Assembly: GCA_021927905.1 (NCBI GenBank)
Contig: BLLK01000033.1
Coordinates: forward strand, 1-52,213
From: Chaetoceros tenuissimus
Taxonomy: Eukaryota; Bacillariophyta; Thalassiosirophyceae; Chaetocerotales; Chaetocerotaceae
DNA length: 52,213 nucleotides
Reading direction: 5' to 3'
Under the pieces are notes generated by a model. The model was not told the origin of the DNA and made no database searches. It saw nothing but the letters and a program-made list of their open reading frames with translations. Numbering within the stretch: the first letter of the stretch is position 1; each line of letters opens with the position of its first letter. The position numbers and the translations under genes are program-made. Shown in pieces: positions 23,401-33,609 of this stretch.

Positions 23401-24502
23401 TCAAAACAACTTTCTCCCAACAGAACGGGTTCCTCGAGTCTTTTCTCTCACCAAGAATGAAGGGCTTAGCATGTAGTAAAGACTGAGTGGATAAATAAGG
23501 CGATGGTCCAAAACCCATGACTAATCTGCACCATGCTTTCCAAATCTTTTTCACCTTTTCTGAGTTTGCTGGGTCTAAAAAATACTGGGTTACGTCCACA
23601 CCTGCATATTTTCTAATATCTTCGTCCAGCATAAAATTATAGAACATCTCTCCAATATCCGCGTCTCCCATCCAAGTACCTTGTTCCACTCTTCGAAGTA
23701 AGGAGCGAATAGTTGGTAATGGGAACCAAGGAGCATACACTGCGTCGTTCAAACCGGAGGACGTTCCATTAAACACTACTCTCACATCGTCAGCCTTAGG
23801 GACATCAAAGAAAGATATGAGTGATTCGATGAATGGATCCACTAAATATTTCCTCTTTACAAATTTCTCAAGCTTTGATTTTATTTTCACGTGAGCAGAC
23901 GGATCATTTGGTGGACGTTGACGTCGCTTCCAAGAGGGCAATTTCTCAGGATCATGCAGGACTTTAGTTCCATCTCTCATGGCAGAGGTATAATCTTTAT
24001 TTAGGAGAGATTCATTCCACCTCCAGAAGAAAGGTCTAGATCCCACATTCCATTCCCACAAAGTAGCCTCCGCAGATCTCTGTATGCAATCAAGTCCTGC
24101 AATACGGTTCTTCTTTGTGTCAGCAATCGAGCCTGAGACAGACCACCAACGTCTATAAGTCTGTCTGCCTGATTTTGTCCACACGTACTTTCCTTGGATG
24201 TAAGAGACAACTTGTTTCTTTTCAAGAGTTCTCACCACATAACTGTCAGAGGAGCTTAGGCGCTTGTTTCTAATGTGATGGATCAACGAAAATGTGACAT
24301 TCTGTTTCCAGAAAGCCAGCATCCAATTTCGAAAACCTATCAGCTTCTTCTCGTCATTCTCAGTGAGTGAGATGTTCCCAAACTTGCAAATTGCTTCTGT
24401 CCAAAGATACGTGGGTACTGCAGCATCATCTGCTTTCGCTACTTTTGAGTTTCAAATTAGCTCGCTTACCACCTTGTCTTTGGTGACGTCAATCAGATCT
24501 GG
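23351..24502 (-). pseudogene. DIRS reverse transcriptase, N-terminal (fingers/palm) part
   Basis: VRVVFNGTSSGLND, WFPLPTIRSLLRRVE, GDADIGEMFYNFML and RLVMGFGPSPY give RT motifs 2 to 4, with the first catalytic Asp in DADIGE. Upstream of the first ATG (24322) the same frame stays open and coding-like through NSKVAKADDAAVPTYLWTEA, broken only by TGA at 24454-24452 and TGA at 24505-24503. The frame ends at 23351 after a one-base shift. Confidence 0.75.
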
Positions 24503-24505
24503 TCA

Positions 24506-24887
24506 GGTAGATCCCTCCGTCACATTTGCTTCACCATTCTCCTTCTTCTCTTCTTTCATCTTCTTCTCAACATCTTCAACATTCTCTTTCTTCTCAACAT
24601 TCTTCTCAACATTCTTCTCAACATTCTTCTCAACACTCCTCTTCTCACCCTTCTTCTTCTCCAAATTCTTCTCAATACTCTTCTTCTCCTCAACATTCTT
24701 CGCCACATTCTTCTCAACACTCATCTTCTTCTCACCAACATTCATCTTCACTCCAGCATTCTTCTTCGTCTCAACATCCGCCTCTACACTCATCTTCTTC
24801 TTCTTCTTCTGCTTGTTCTTCTTCACATCAGCCTGATCTACAAGTGTGTCATTTGCATCTTTGACACTCTCTACATGAGCACTACCA
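24506..24887 (-). pseudogene. Lys/Glu-rich low-complexity linker of the DIRS-like polyprotein
   Basis: Reads VESVKDANDTLVDQADVKK and then long Lys/Glu runs with VEKN repeats, encoded by tandem AACATTCTTCTC-type 12- and 15-mers on plus (about 24580-24720). It joins the preceding domain through an 11-base G run (C at 24888-24898) where the frame breaks. It ends at TGA 24503-24505. It is likely a flexible or nucleic-acid-binding linker. Confidence 0.6.
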
Positions 24888-25790
24888 CCCCCCCCCCCGA
24901 GTAGCCACCACGGAATCAGAAAACAAAAACATATGTTGAATCCCAACAGAATAGAGTTTTAAAGGGAAAATATTGCCTTGGAGAAATTTTCTGATTACTT
25001 TAGCCTGTTCCAAGGATCGTGTATATCCAATAGGAAGATCCAAACAAGCTGCTTGTTCCAGAACTGACAACGAACGACATCTCCAAGCCTTGTCAAAAAC
25101 ACAAGGAGAACAAACTGTGGCAGCAAGGTCCGAAGAGGACTCAAATGGAAGAAAATCCTGAGGACCTGGAAGAGAAGCAGAGCATGAAGAGACAGAGTCT
25201 CCTGTACCATCCGTAGATTTTAAGATGGTAGACAGCGTAGCAATAGGATGAAATGGTATGACAAGAGATCGCACGTGATTCCGAAACACCTTGTTCCTGC
25301 AGTACACATATAAAGATAACGTGGCTGTTAGGACACCGCCAATCTTGTTGTGCTGCAAAGGAAGGATTAGTTGAGTTTTCTTCCACGAAAGAGGGATGCT
25401 CCCGCCCTGAAGAGGGAAATCAGAAACCAAACAAAGAGAAGAAGACTGGAGATAAGAAGCTAAAGTGTCTGGGATCACGCCGCCGCTGAGGAAAAGAACG
25501 TCTAACTTGTCAAAAGAATTATCATGCTTTGTCTGCACACGAAAGTTCGAAAGACTACAACACTTCTTGTCAAAAGTTGAGCCTTCTGATCGGACCCACA
25601 GGACCTTCATGTGTGCAGCCTCTGCTGCAAAAGCAAAAACAGGCCAAGCTTTGCAATATACTCCAACTGATAGTACTCTGATTCCAGAGACGGAGAAAGA
25701 AACCGCATTGTCTGTGAAATAACAAACTGGTCCCTCCAATGGAGCAAGACAATTTTCCCGGGAAACAAGCTCCCGAGGACTGACTTCAGA
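24882..25790 (-). pseudogene. unrecognised DIRS domain, possibly Rossmann-like
   Basis: The 285-residue ORF starts at a TTG; the same frame runs upstream (SEVSPRELVSREN) to TGA 25791-25793. It reads ISGIR-like hydrophobic strands (SGIRVLSVGVYCK, AHMKVLWVRSEGS, DKLDVLFLSGGVIPD, SLCLVSDFPLQGG) alternating with helices, which looks like an alpha/beta fold. Some DIRS elements encode a methyltransferase, and these strands could be a degenerate version, but no AdoMet signature is clear. It ends VVATRGGGW at the G11 run, where it should continue into the Lys-rich linker. Confidence 0.45.
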
Positions 25791-26084
25791 TCACTTCTTC
25801 TTTGCAGCCTTTGCTACCGTTTCCAAACTTGCTTTGAGGTCTGATATCTCCTTTTCAAAGACTTCCTTACTGACTCTGCTGTTCTTAGTGTGCTCACCCA
25901 CTACACGTTGTACCTCCAGATGTCCAGTGAACTTGACAGCTACCAAAGCATCCATTTGTTTCATTGCCTTCAACAGTGCCCAAATCACATGCGCCGACTG
26001 TTCCAGATGTGAACCAATCGAATCAAGATCTTCACCCCATGTCCTACATTCTTTCAAGACTGAAAAGATTTCCCTAACAACATA
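25791..26084 (-). pseudogene. C-terminal part of the DIRS Gag-like protein after an in-frame TGA
   Basis: Same frame as the long Gag-like ORF, separated only by TGA at 26085-26087. Reads YVVREIFSVLK and then a helical, probably coiled-coil segment ending SLETVAKAAKKK before TGA 25791-25793. An arginine at either stop would restore one continuous protein. Confidence 0.55.
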
Positions 26085-28088
26085 TCATGTGAAGATCCAT
26101 GCCTCCTCCTCTCCAACCAAAGCACTCTCCGCATCATAGATGTGGTCCATGAAGTTATAAAATGAGTGCAAATGAGTTACAGACTGGTTGAACATCGTTC
26201 GAAAGAAGGTTTGCAGTTCCATATGATCAGACTTTTGTAACAATTGCCGTAGCTCCTGGTTAAAAGCAACGGAAACATTGTGAAAAGACTTTTCTCCTTG
26301 CTGTTTGCGTCCAGTAGACCCGGAATGAGAAGTCCATGTAGACCGAGATGCCAACGGTTTAATAGGTGCTTTCTCATCATTACCAAGATGTTGCCTTTGT
26401 CCGACAAAGAGAAGAGGAATGTCACGTGTTTGTGAATACTGTAAGCGAGACATCGATGAAGTCACATTCAATTTGGATTTGACTTCCTGATCTTTATTTC
26501 GATCAGTCTCTGTCTTTTGATCAGAACCAGGAGCAATTCTATCCATCACATGCCACATGTCGTAGCATAGACCGTAGAGACTGGCAGGAAGTTTAGCTGT
26601 AGCATCAATCCGCTCCAAGAAGACCAAAACATCTTCTACACCTCTGAATTCAAGACCTCCTACTGTAATGACGTGACTGAGATCCACTCGAGCTTTGACT
26701 TCTTCTAACTCCCGCTGGAGAGATTCTACTAAGACTTTCAAGTCAGCTACCTCGCTTGATGAATTGCTTTGAGCTGTTGTAGTTGGACTTCCATCACTCC
26801 AAGCAAAATAATCTCCAGTGAAGCCAACACACTCGATGACATTAGCAAAGAAGGTAGAAGGTGGCAAGAATGGAAATCCTGCATCAGAGGGATCAGGCAA
26901 CAAATCAGGGATAACACGCAACGATCCACCATCTGGGGAAGGCATTCCAACCTCTCCTAGGTTGAGTCTATCAGTGGTCTGCACAATGTTTTCTTTCAAA
27001 GATTTTGCATTGCTGATAGTGGACTCAATGGCAGTCCATATATCCAGAAACATTCCTCCATCCTCATCTAGACCTGGGTCAGTTCCAAGACGCAGATTGG
27101 TTGACACCACTAAGTGGGATAGCTTACTTGCAACTGACTTCAACTCTTCATCGATTGAGTTTAAGTGGAGTCCGGTTTCCCGGAAATAGCCTTGCACCTT
27201 TTCCGCATGATCATACAGCGCCTTTTGAAACGGGTCTCCTAAGTTTGTATAACCACCTTCTTCTTCATCTTCCACATCCAAATCACTATCTTCATCAGCA
27301 ACCAAGGTTGCACCAACGAGTCTAGCTCCAATACCTCTGGCACTCATGGGAGAATCTTTTCCCAGTAGAGACTCTTCAAGACCAACTTCATCCATCAAGT
27401 CAGTCAATTCACGTACTTCGTCTTCAGATGGAGGTGCTTTCGCTGGAGTCTTAAACATATTGCTTTTTCCTTTCCATTCTTCCTTAATAATGGTCCAAGC
27501 AGTAGCAATCATCTCCTCCTCCTTCCAACTATCATTCACCGCTTCAACACAGACTCCAAATACTTTCCTAGTGAGGTCTAGGCCTGTACTTCCGACTCCC
27601 TTGCAAACTGCTTTGCAGAGTTCTGAATCCGCCATCACAACCTCCATAGGAACTCCCAAATCCGAAGACACTCGAGTTTTATTAGTGTTGTACCAAGGGT
27701 ACAAGTAGCCGTCCTTCAAAACAGAAGGTTGACGCTTGTGACTCTTGACCGGACACACTCCTCGTACCAAAGACCTTCCACAGGCAACATTTCCTTTTGT
27801 TCCAATTTCCACTCCACAAAAGGATCTATCTACCGAACCCGACTCAAACTGCTCATATTTCCGAAAAGTGTCTGCGTTAAGAATTGCCTCAGACAACAAC
27901 CCCCCACCGTGATCCAACTTACCACCGAAACCCACACCTGAACTTGACAACAACCTCTCGGAGGAAGTAGCAGCAGGTCTCGCGGTTTGACGAGCACCGA
28001 GAGACACAGCTGATGCCGGCTTGGAAGCCGACTTAGAGTTTTGCTTCATTTTACTGAGATAAGACATGATTGTTAAGAGTGTTGTCAC
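26085..28088 (-). CDS. DIRS Gag-like protein
   Basis: A 667-residue frame; a second ATG eight codons in (MSYLSKM) is a reasonable alternative start. Basic Ser/Ala-rich N-terminus (to about residue 60), acidic segment near 265-285 (DEDSDLDVEDEEEGG), and a coiled-coil-like stretch (SSEVADLKVLVESLQRELEEVK) near 465-485. No zinc knuckle is visible. Its place as the first frame of the element, before the reverse transcriptase, is the main argument for a Gag role. It ends at a TGA that probably replaces an arginine codon, because the frame continues after it. Confidence 0.55.
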   Translation of the reverse strand: MTTLLTIMSYLSKMKQNSKSASKPASAVSLGARQTARPAATSSERLLSSSGVGFGGKLDHGGGLLSEAILNADTFRKYEQFESGSVDRSFCGVEIGTKGNVACGRSLVRGVCPVKSHKRQPSVLKDGYLYPWYNTNKTRVSSDLGVPMEVVMADSELCKAVCKGVGSTGLDLTRKVFGVCVEAVNDSWKEEEMIATAWTIIKEEWKGKSNMFKTPAKAPPSEDEVRELTDLMDEVGLEESLLGKDSPMSARGIGARLVGATLVADEDSDLDVEDEEEGGYTNLGDPFQKALYDHAEKVQGYFRETGLHLNSIDEELKSVASKLSHLVVSTNLRLGTDPGLDEDGGMFLDIWTAIESTISNAKSLKENIVQTTDRLNLGEVGMPSPDGGSLRVIPDLLPDPSDAGFPFLPPSTFFANVIECVGFTGDYFAWSDGSPTTTAQSNSSSEVADLKVLVESLQRELEEVKARVDLSHVITVGGLEFRGVEDVLVFLERIDATAKLPASLYGLCYDMWHVMDRIAPGSDQKTETDRNKDQEVKSKLNVTSSMSRLQYSQTRDIPLLFVGQRQHLGNDEKAPIKPLASRSTWTSHSGSTGRKQQGEKSFHNVSVAFNQELRQLLQKSDHMELQTFFRTMFNQSVTHLHSFYNFMDHIYDAESALVGEEEAWIFT

Positions 28089-28483
28089 TAAAGAAATTAG
28101 TAATTGTGACTTCTACTATCAGGAAGGGATAGGAAACACAACTAGTTCAGACGCAGTGAGAAATACATAAGTGCTGAGGACCACACAAACTGACAAGAAT
28201 AAAGCTAAAAGGATATGAGGCAACTCCTGAGCATACGCAGCAGCGAGAAGCCTCCCTAAATTTTCTCATCGTGGTCTGCTGCATGACGTATAGGTTGATC
28301 TTGCCAAAGTTGTATTTGGCTCCTATAAAGCTAATCATGCTCAACATCCAATATACTCTTTTCGTTGGTAGATTGGAAATTATGAGATCAACATTGAATG
28401 CAGTCTTGAAGGTGAGGCGGCCATGTCTTGCCTTGACTCTTGTAGGGTCTTGACAGGTGTCGAAAAGCCTCCTTCTTCTTGAC

Positions 28484-28517
28484 TTCTATCATTACGTCAC
28501 TCACGTCGCAACATCAC
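28484..28517 (-). repeat. candidate right inverted terminal repeat of the DIRS-like element
   Basis: ATTACGTCACTCACGTC at 28491-28507 is, apart from one base, the reverse complement of 19898-19914. It lies about 400 bp upstream of the Gag-like start. Confidence 0.4.
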
Positions 28518-29105
28518 TATACTAGGCTAGTCACCTGCTTGAACTCTGTGAGTACGTTAAGCAATGAGTACGCATTAAATAAAAGAATATTTACTTTCCT
28601 ACTTTCACATTATTTGATTATGTTAATTTTTGAAAGGATGGTTGCTCAAATTTGGATCAAGAATTTGTTTCTGTATGAGAAATGTTGATTTGAGGTTCAT
28701 CGTTATGTGTTTTTGTCAATTTTCGATACAATGGAGTTGGTTGAGTATGGTGTTTGAACCTGCAAATCAACTTGAAATTGGAAATTGGAGTGAAAGGAAT
28801 AGTCAAACATCATACTCCAAAGTGTGGATTTTGAGTTATAGAGCAATGAAGTAGAGACTGATTTCATTAGTTTTGTTAGTGTTTTCTCGTGTTGTGTCCT
28901 GTGGAAAAAACACGAAAACTCCAAATTTGCTACCAATCCGACGGTGGTTAGGCATGGGGGGGAATCACCTTAACTACACTAGAGCATTGAATACAGGGAT
29001 TCGACGCTCTCACAATAAGCTGATAATAAAGATAATATATTGGTAAAGTTGATTATTCTGTTAGCATCTATCTAGACTCAACTTCATATCATTCAAAAAA
29101 GTACA

Positions 29106-29138
29106 GGGGTTAGGGTAACCCTAACCCTAATCCTAACC
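29106..29138. repeat. interstitial telomere-like repeat, head-to-head
   Basis: GGGGTTAGGG is followed directly by TAACCCTAACCCTAATCC and TAACC. That is one TTAGGG unit facing about four degenerate CCCTAA units. TTAGGG is a common eukaryotic telomere unit. It lies 115 bp upstream of the exostosin-like start codon. Confidence 0.75.
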
Positions 29139-29252
29139 TTACGTCATTTGTCTTAGCGTATCATTGTTTATCCCTGACGAGCTAGGTAATACGGCTGACA
29201 AGAAACTGAACATTCAAACATCTCTTCTGATTTCAACATTTTAGCAAAAAAA

Positions 29253-30515
29253 ATGTTTTCAACAAAAAAATGCACAAGATTTTTTATTTTATGGGCTCTT
29301 TTCATATCTTTGTCCTTCAAATTTGAGATCAAAGAATTTCACAAAAACCCGCTATATAATTTTTACACAAACACATCGTACGATTTTAACGAAAAAATTT
29401 CCAAATTAAAAAGTGTGAATTATTCTGTTTATGTATATGATCATCCAAACATAACACTTATGAATCCACAAAAATTTACCTTTTCTGGATCTCTTTTTAG
29501 AGGAAGGTTTATGTGGCATGCTCAATGGGACCTTGATATGATTAATGCAGTAAAAAATTCTCACTACACTATTCAAAACGCTTCAGATGCAGATATTTTT
29601 ATTGTTCCCACTCCTTTCAGTGGTCTATTAGGCCCACAGAAACATTTTGGAGACCCTATGAATCTGGCCTTCACGACGTTATTACAACAAGATAGTTGGA
29701 AAAAGCACAAAGGACACAAGCATGTATTTTTTGCATCTGCACATGTGTTCTTTAGAAGAGACAATATAAGACAATTGAAAGGATTTTCCAAGTATTATCC
29801 CATTATTTACAATTCTTCTGCAGTTTTGTGCTATGACCCACATGCCATAAGCGAGGCTTGCCATAACAATGTTGATCTTGCTGATTTTCAACCTTTGTGC
29901 AAGCAATTCGATCCTCCAGTGAATCGAGCATCAATAAGTATGGGAATGAGCCCAGAATTAAAAAGTATGCCCCTAAGGCTAGCATCACTTGAAAAATTTT
30001 ACAATTCATCTAATTTGGTTTTTTTCCACTCGAGAAGGTCTCGTTCAGTGTCCAACTCAACAATTTACAGGCATTCCCCGATTACAAATATAACATTTTC
30101 AAATTACCCAAAAAGTTCCATTGGATTTGATTTGGAGAATGCAACAATATGGCAAAGAGAATATATGGATTCAAAATTCTGTTTAGTGATCAGAGGGGAT
30201 GATCCTGCCTCTAGATCTTTATGGAGAGCATTGCGAGTAGGTTGTATTCCTGTCATAATTTCAAATTTATTACCAATCTATTCTCCGATGCTGAAAAATA
30301 CATTGAACATGACAGATTTTTCAGTTGTTTTGGATGAGAAACAAGTTGTTATTTCCCCGGAGAAGATTTTTGAGGTTGTTCAAAATATGGGTATGAAAGA
30401 GATTTCTGAAAAAATACAACAATTATCATTTGCTCAACAGGTACTTTTTCCTGATCACCCAAAGAGTCTTTTCGTGGAGGCATTTCTAAAAGAAGCCATG
30501 GTGTCTTTTCATTAG
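29253..30515 (+). CDS. exostosin family glycosyltransferase (GT47-like), intact
   Basis: 420 residues from ATG to TAG without a break. A short basic N-terminus is followed by a hydrophobic segment (FFILWALFISLSF, residues about 10-22), giving a type II Golgi-membrane topology. YSVYVYDHP and DADIFIVPTPFSG are typical exostosin N-terminal blocks. The most diagnostic is SKFCLVIRGDDPASRSLWRA followed by LRVGCIPVIIS (about 312-345), the conserved sugar-nucleotide region of GT47 enzymes. About ten NxS/T sequons fit a luminal protein. The family adds sugars such as GlcA, GlcNAc, Gal or Xyl to glycans; the substrate here cannot be told. No intron is needed. Other sugar-enzyme genes lie at 9455 and 32763. 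Confidence 0.88.
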   Translation: MFSTKKCTRFFILWALFISLSFKFEIKEFHKNPLYNFYTNTSYDFNEKISKLKSVNYSVYVYDHPNITLMNPQKFTFSGSLFRGRFMWHAQWDLDMINAVKNSHYTIQNASDADIFIVPTPFSGLLGPQKHFGDPMNLAFTTLLQQDSWKKHKGHKHVFFASAHVFFRRDNIRQLKGFSKYYPIIYNSSAVLCYDPHAISEACHNNVDLADFQPLCKQFDPPVNRASISMGMSPELKSMPLRLASLEKFYNSSNLVFFHSRRSRSVSNSTIYRHSPITNITFSNYPKSSIGFDLENATIWQREYMDSKFCLVIRGDDPASRSLWRALRVGCIPVIISNLLPIYSPMLKNTLNMTDFSVVLDEKQVVISPEKIFEVVQNMGMKEISEKIQQLSFAQQVLFPDHPKSLFVEAFLKEAMVSFH

Positions 30516-31219
30516 TTAATATATATTTGTGGGATTTTTAACCCTTTCTTGTCGGGAGGGACGGGAAAAAGATCATCAATCACCAGCAAAACTCAATAAA
30601 GAACTTATTACTGCACACACAATATACCTTGCAATAACTCTTCAAAAGCCAGTCCGCGTAACAACGCACGGGTAAATCGACCTTTTTGAGACAAATCCAA
30701 TAATGCAAAGCCATTAATCGATGCATGTAATAAAACCTAAATTAAAATCCGCATCGATTGAGGTACCTTTTAGCTTATCTCAACGGGCTAAGCTGCAAAT
30801 TTTACCACCTTGTCCTTGAAGTACGTATACAATCCTCCGTGATTCGATTCGAGTCTTTGTCATTTGCTATCAACTATTGCAAGGCTTTATGCCGAAGTTC
30901 AAGAAGAAATTGGATACAACCCCCCTTTCATCTTGATGTAGGAAAGAGAGATGTAAGACATGTAATACTATTCGTATTGTTCTTGCGTGTGCAGTTGACT
31001 CAAATGCCAATGTAAGCATGGACTGTGTTTGATTTGCCAGAAGAGCTCTTGATGTGAATGTGATTGCAACAAAGAGAATGAAAATAGCAATGCAAGCAAA
31101 AGCAACCATCAAAAAGACTTCTCTCTGTAGCTACAAGTGACGGCAATCAAAAGAGGAGTGCTCGTTTGAAGGCGAAACCTGTAGCCCCAATCTCGAGCAC
31201 TTTTGTACCTCCTATCCCA
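30516..31219. other. spacer downstream of the exostosin-like gene
   Basis: No coding frame recognised between the exostosin-like stop and the copia remnant. Confidence 0.35.
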
Positions 31220-32532
31220 GAAGTGAAATGACAATGCTATGTGTTTCTTCTTGAGATCAGCTTCAGGGTTGCCCGAATATCTGCGTTGGTGTGCTGCCAT
31301 CATTAGGAACTGGTACGCCCAAGCATCATAAACAATATCTTAAATGTATAGCCTCCTCTGTCGCTGCTTTCAAGGCTGCGAATTCAGCTGCATACGTACT
31401 TGTTGCAACCGTTCCTTGTCTATTGGTACTCCATAAGACAGGTGTCGATCCAACAAATGCAATTATCCCTGTAAGGGATCTTCTTGTAACGAGATCATGT
31501 GCATGATCTGCATCTACAAAAATGGTAATTTGCAAAGGTGTTCTGTAAGGTGTAGGTAGGTTAGGATCAACCTCCTCACAAGCCTCTGGATAATCTTGCA
31601 CAAAAATGTAATGTACTCGTATCCATTGCCTGTAGGGCAAGGTTTGATCCTCCTGTTAGAATCTTCTTGTTCCAATGACTGGCAATAAGATCCAACAGGC
31701 GGACTGAAATTCCTTTAACAATGGTAGCATGAATTGTGAGTCCTCTTGGATTGACTCTGCTTCCATCACATACTAATCGAGCTTTCTTGCGAAGATCTAC
31801 CTTGACTGCATATACCAGATGCATTCGGACATACTGGTAGTCCTCTGGAGGTCTGTAACCTTCTTCCTGTGTGTCAAAGCATTCTAACACCAATAGTGCT
31901 CCAATTTCTTTCTTGATAGCATCCTGCCAAGCGGTGTTATCATTCTCCATATCAATACGTAGTACATCCTCCCAGTTACGGGGAACTTCTACTCTGTATT
32001 CAAATTTTCTGACTTTGCGTGCATTGAGGGTCTGGTCTACCCAAGCTTTAGCCTCTTTGGATTGTTCATCCTCAAATTTAGCTCTAGCTGCACACCTGAT
32101 GCTTTTGGAACATCATTTCTTATTAGTACCATGGTGAACACCAGAGTAATCACGAAACACTTTTGATCTAATAATTTTCTTAAACATACGTCTAATTGCA
32201 CATTTATGAAAACAAGCCCAACATTTGAATGTTTGTGCTTGTGCTAATTGACAAAGTTTACACTTTCGATCAGCCAAATAATTTGCAAGATCATTTGAAT
32301 TATCACTTTAGACTAAATCAAATGGGTATACACATTCTAATTCAAGAGTCTTACCACAGCATCTGTGTTCTCTGATCTCAATGATGTCATCAGTTGTATC
32401 AGTAAAAGGATCTTGAGTCACATTGGCGGAATGTGCAGTTGCAATATTCATTTTCATCATGTAATGTTCACCAATGCTGTCCATTTGGGGGTCTTCCTCG
32501 TCAGCATCATTTTCATTCTGTGAAATGTACAC
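31220..32532 (-). pseudogene. degenerate Ty1/copia polyprotein, most of reverse transcriptase deleted
   Basis: On minus, 32532-32308 gives an acidic segment ending HRCCGKTLELECVYPFDLV, then TAA. The same frame continues with a Cys-rich block (CKLCQLAQAQTFKCWACFHKC), then TGA at 32113-32115. Next is ARAKFEDEQSKEAKAW and the copia RT entry NTAWQDAIKKEIGAL with KARLVCDGS (to about 31640). Most of the reverse transcriptase is missing: the frame jumps to RNase H (IFVDADHAHDLVTRRSLTG, STYAAEFAAL, EEAIHLRYCL), TGA at 31326-31328, CLGVPVPNDGSTPT, and NPEADLKKKHIALSFHF near 31220-31270. It is a clear non-functional remnant. The origin of the Cys-rich block is uncertain and it may belong to another insertion. 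Confidence 0.75.
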
Positions 32533-32762
32533 TGGTCCTTCCTCTGCATAAGAATTTTTGATTTGAATAAAGAAATTAGAAATCTTTACACATATTTACT
32601 CTATATTAAATAGGTGCCTACCGGCGTAGAAGCTGAAAACCGAAGGAGTATGTACAGCTTTAAATAAAATAGCATTTCCCAAACTTTGTCAGAATTTCAG
32701 AGGACAAGAGTTTGCCTTCATTTTTCTTGCAGGTGGATGAAAATGAGCAATAGGTATTAAAT

Positions 32763-33609
32763 CTAATCTCCGTCGATCACCAACACTGGTACGATATTCT
32801 CAAGCCATCTATGTCTACCAGCCTTTAAAATTGTATCCTCAATTTGCATCGTGAACGTTGCCTCTGCATTATCTATTCCAAAATATTTCTTGAATGTATC
32901 TTTTGAAAGCGCCCCAGGTTTAAAGGCAAAAAAGTCTGTATGAACAAGTGTCGGTAAATAAGGATATGTTTTTCGTCTGTATACCCAACAATCAACGAGA
33001 ATTGCTGTTGCATCGGGATCATTCAGTATATAATTTATAATTTGAGTTTCATTTCTTATTATCACATCTGGATTAACTCGAATAACCCAGTCATAACCAG
33101 AAAATAACCCTTTATTAAATGCATCTCCTATGGCTTGCATTGCCCCAGTTTGTTTGCTCCTTTCCTCGACACTATTTTGTGAATAATTATTACTTAAAAA
33201 TTTGAAATAAGATGATGGTATTTTTGCATTTTCTACATATTCTCTATTCTGAATTTTTTCAGTGTCATTTTGGAAATAAATTGTAAGATTTCTTCCGTGG
33301 AATACATTCTGTAGGAATTGTATCGAAGCTGTTTTGTTTTTTTCTGCTCTATTCAAATAAATTGTGACATCTGACGTATTCAGCAAGAAAGAATTTTTCA
33401 TGGCGACTGGCCAACAAGTTTTTAAAAACCACATGTGGGTTTCAGACATATGGGTTGTAAATGTATAGTAGAATTTTTCTTTTTCGGAATTTGGATGTCT
33501 CAACATTTTCTTCTGTCTGAAAACTTTTATAGCCAAGTTTGAGGTTCAGGATGACAAGGATAATGCATCCAAAAAAGAGACTGGAAGGATTTCTTCGCTG
33601 GAGGTACAT
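32763..33609 (-). CDS. type II membrane glycosyltransferase-like protein with one frame break
   Basis: The main frame (33536-32763, 257 residues) begins at TTG without a plausible start. In the neighbouring frame an ATG at 33609 gives MYLQRRNPSSLFFGCIILVI, a textbook signal anchor, and stays open to the A-rich stretch at about 33480-33492 (GAAAAAGAAAAA), where one extra base separates it from the main frame. The luminal part has WFLKTCWPV, NKGLFSGYDWVIRVNPDVII (an acidic NPD metal-site-like block in GT-A enzymes) and TDFFAFKPG, plus six NxS/T sequons. It ends in TAG. The family is not pinned down. Either a homopolymer assembly error or a recent inactivating indel. Confidence 0.6.

Larger units (their letters stand above)
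19883..28517 (-). mobile_element. DIRS-like (tyrosine recombinase) retrotransposon, degenerate
   Basis: The coding core is 20433-28088 on minus. Its order is Gag-like protein, unknown Rossmann-like domain, Lys-rich linker, reverse transcriptase, RNase H, Cys-rich segment, tyrosine recombinase. There is no integrase and there are no LTRs. Reverse transcriptase plus RNase H plus a tyrosine recombinase is the hallmark of DIRS-order elements. Candidate inverted termini share GACGTGAGTGAC.TAAT at 19898-19914 and, inverted, 28491-28507. The outer limits given are these motifs and are uncertain. Five in-frame TGA codons and about four frame shifts make this copy defective as read. Confidence 0.75.
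28089..29252. other. spacer between the DIRS-like element and the exostosin-like gene
   Basis: No coding frame recognised. It holds the candidate right terminus of the DIRS-like element (28484-28517) and a telomere-like motif (29106-29138). Confidence 0.4.

Noticed and set aside
24294-24864. Ser/Phe-rich plus-strand frames opposite the DIRS-like element.
   Set aside because: They are mirrors of the Lys-rich tandem codons (AAGAAG read as CTTCTT) on minus.
20433-28088. TGA as a sense codon in this organism.
   Set aside because: Kept only as an alternative: intact genes here are too few to test it, and CpG deamination explains the same pattern without a code change.
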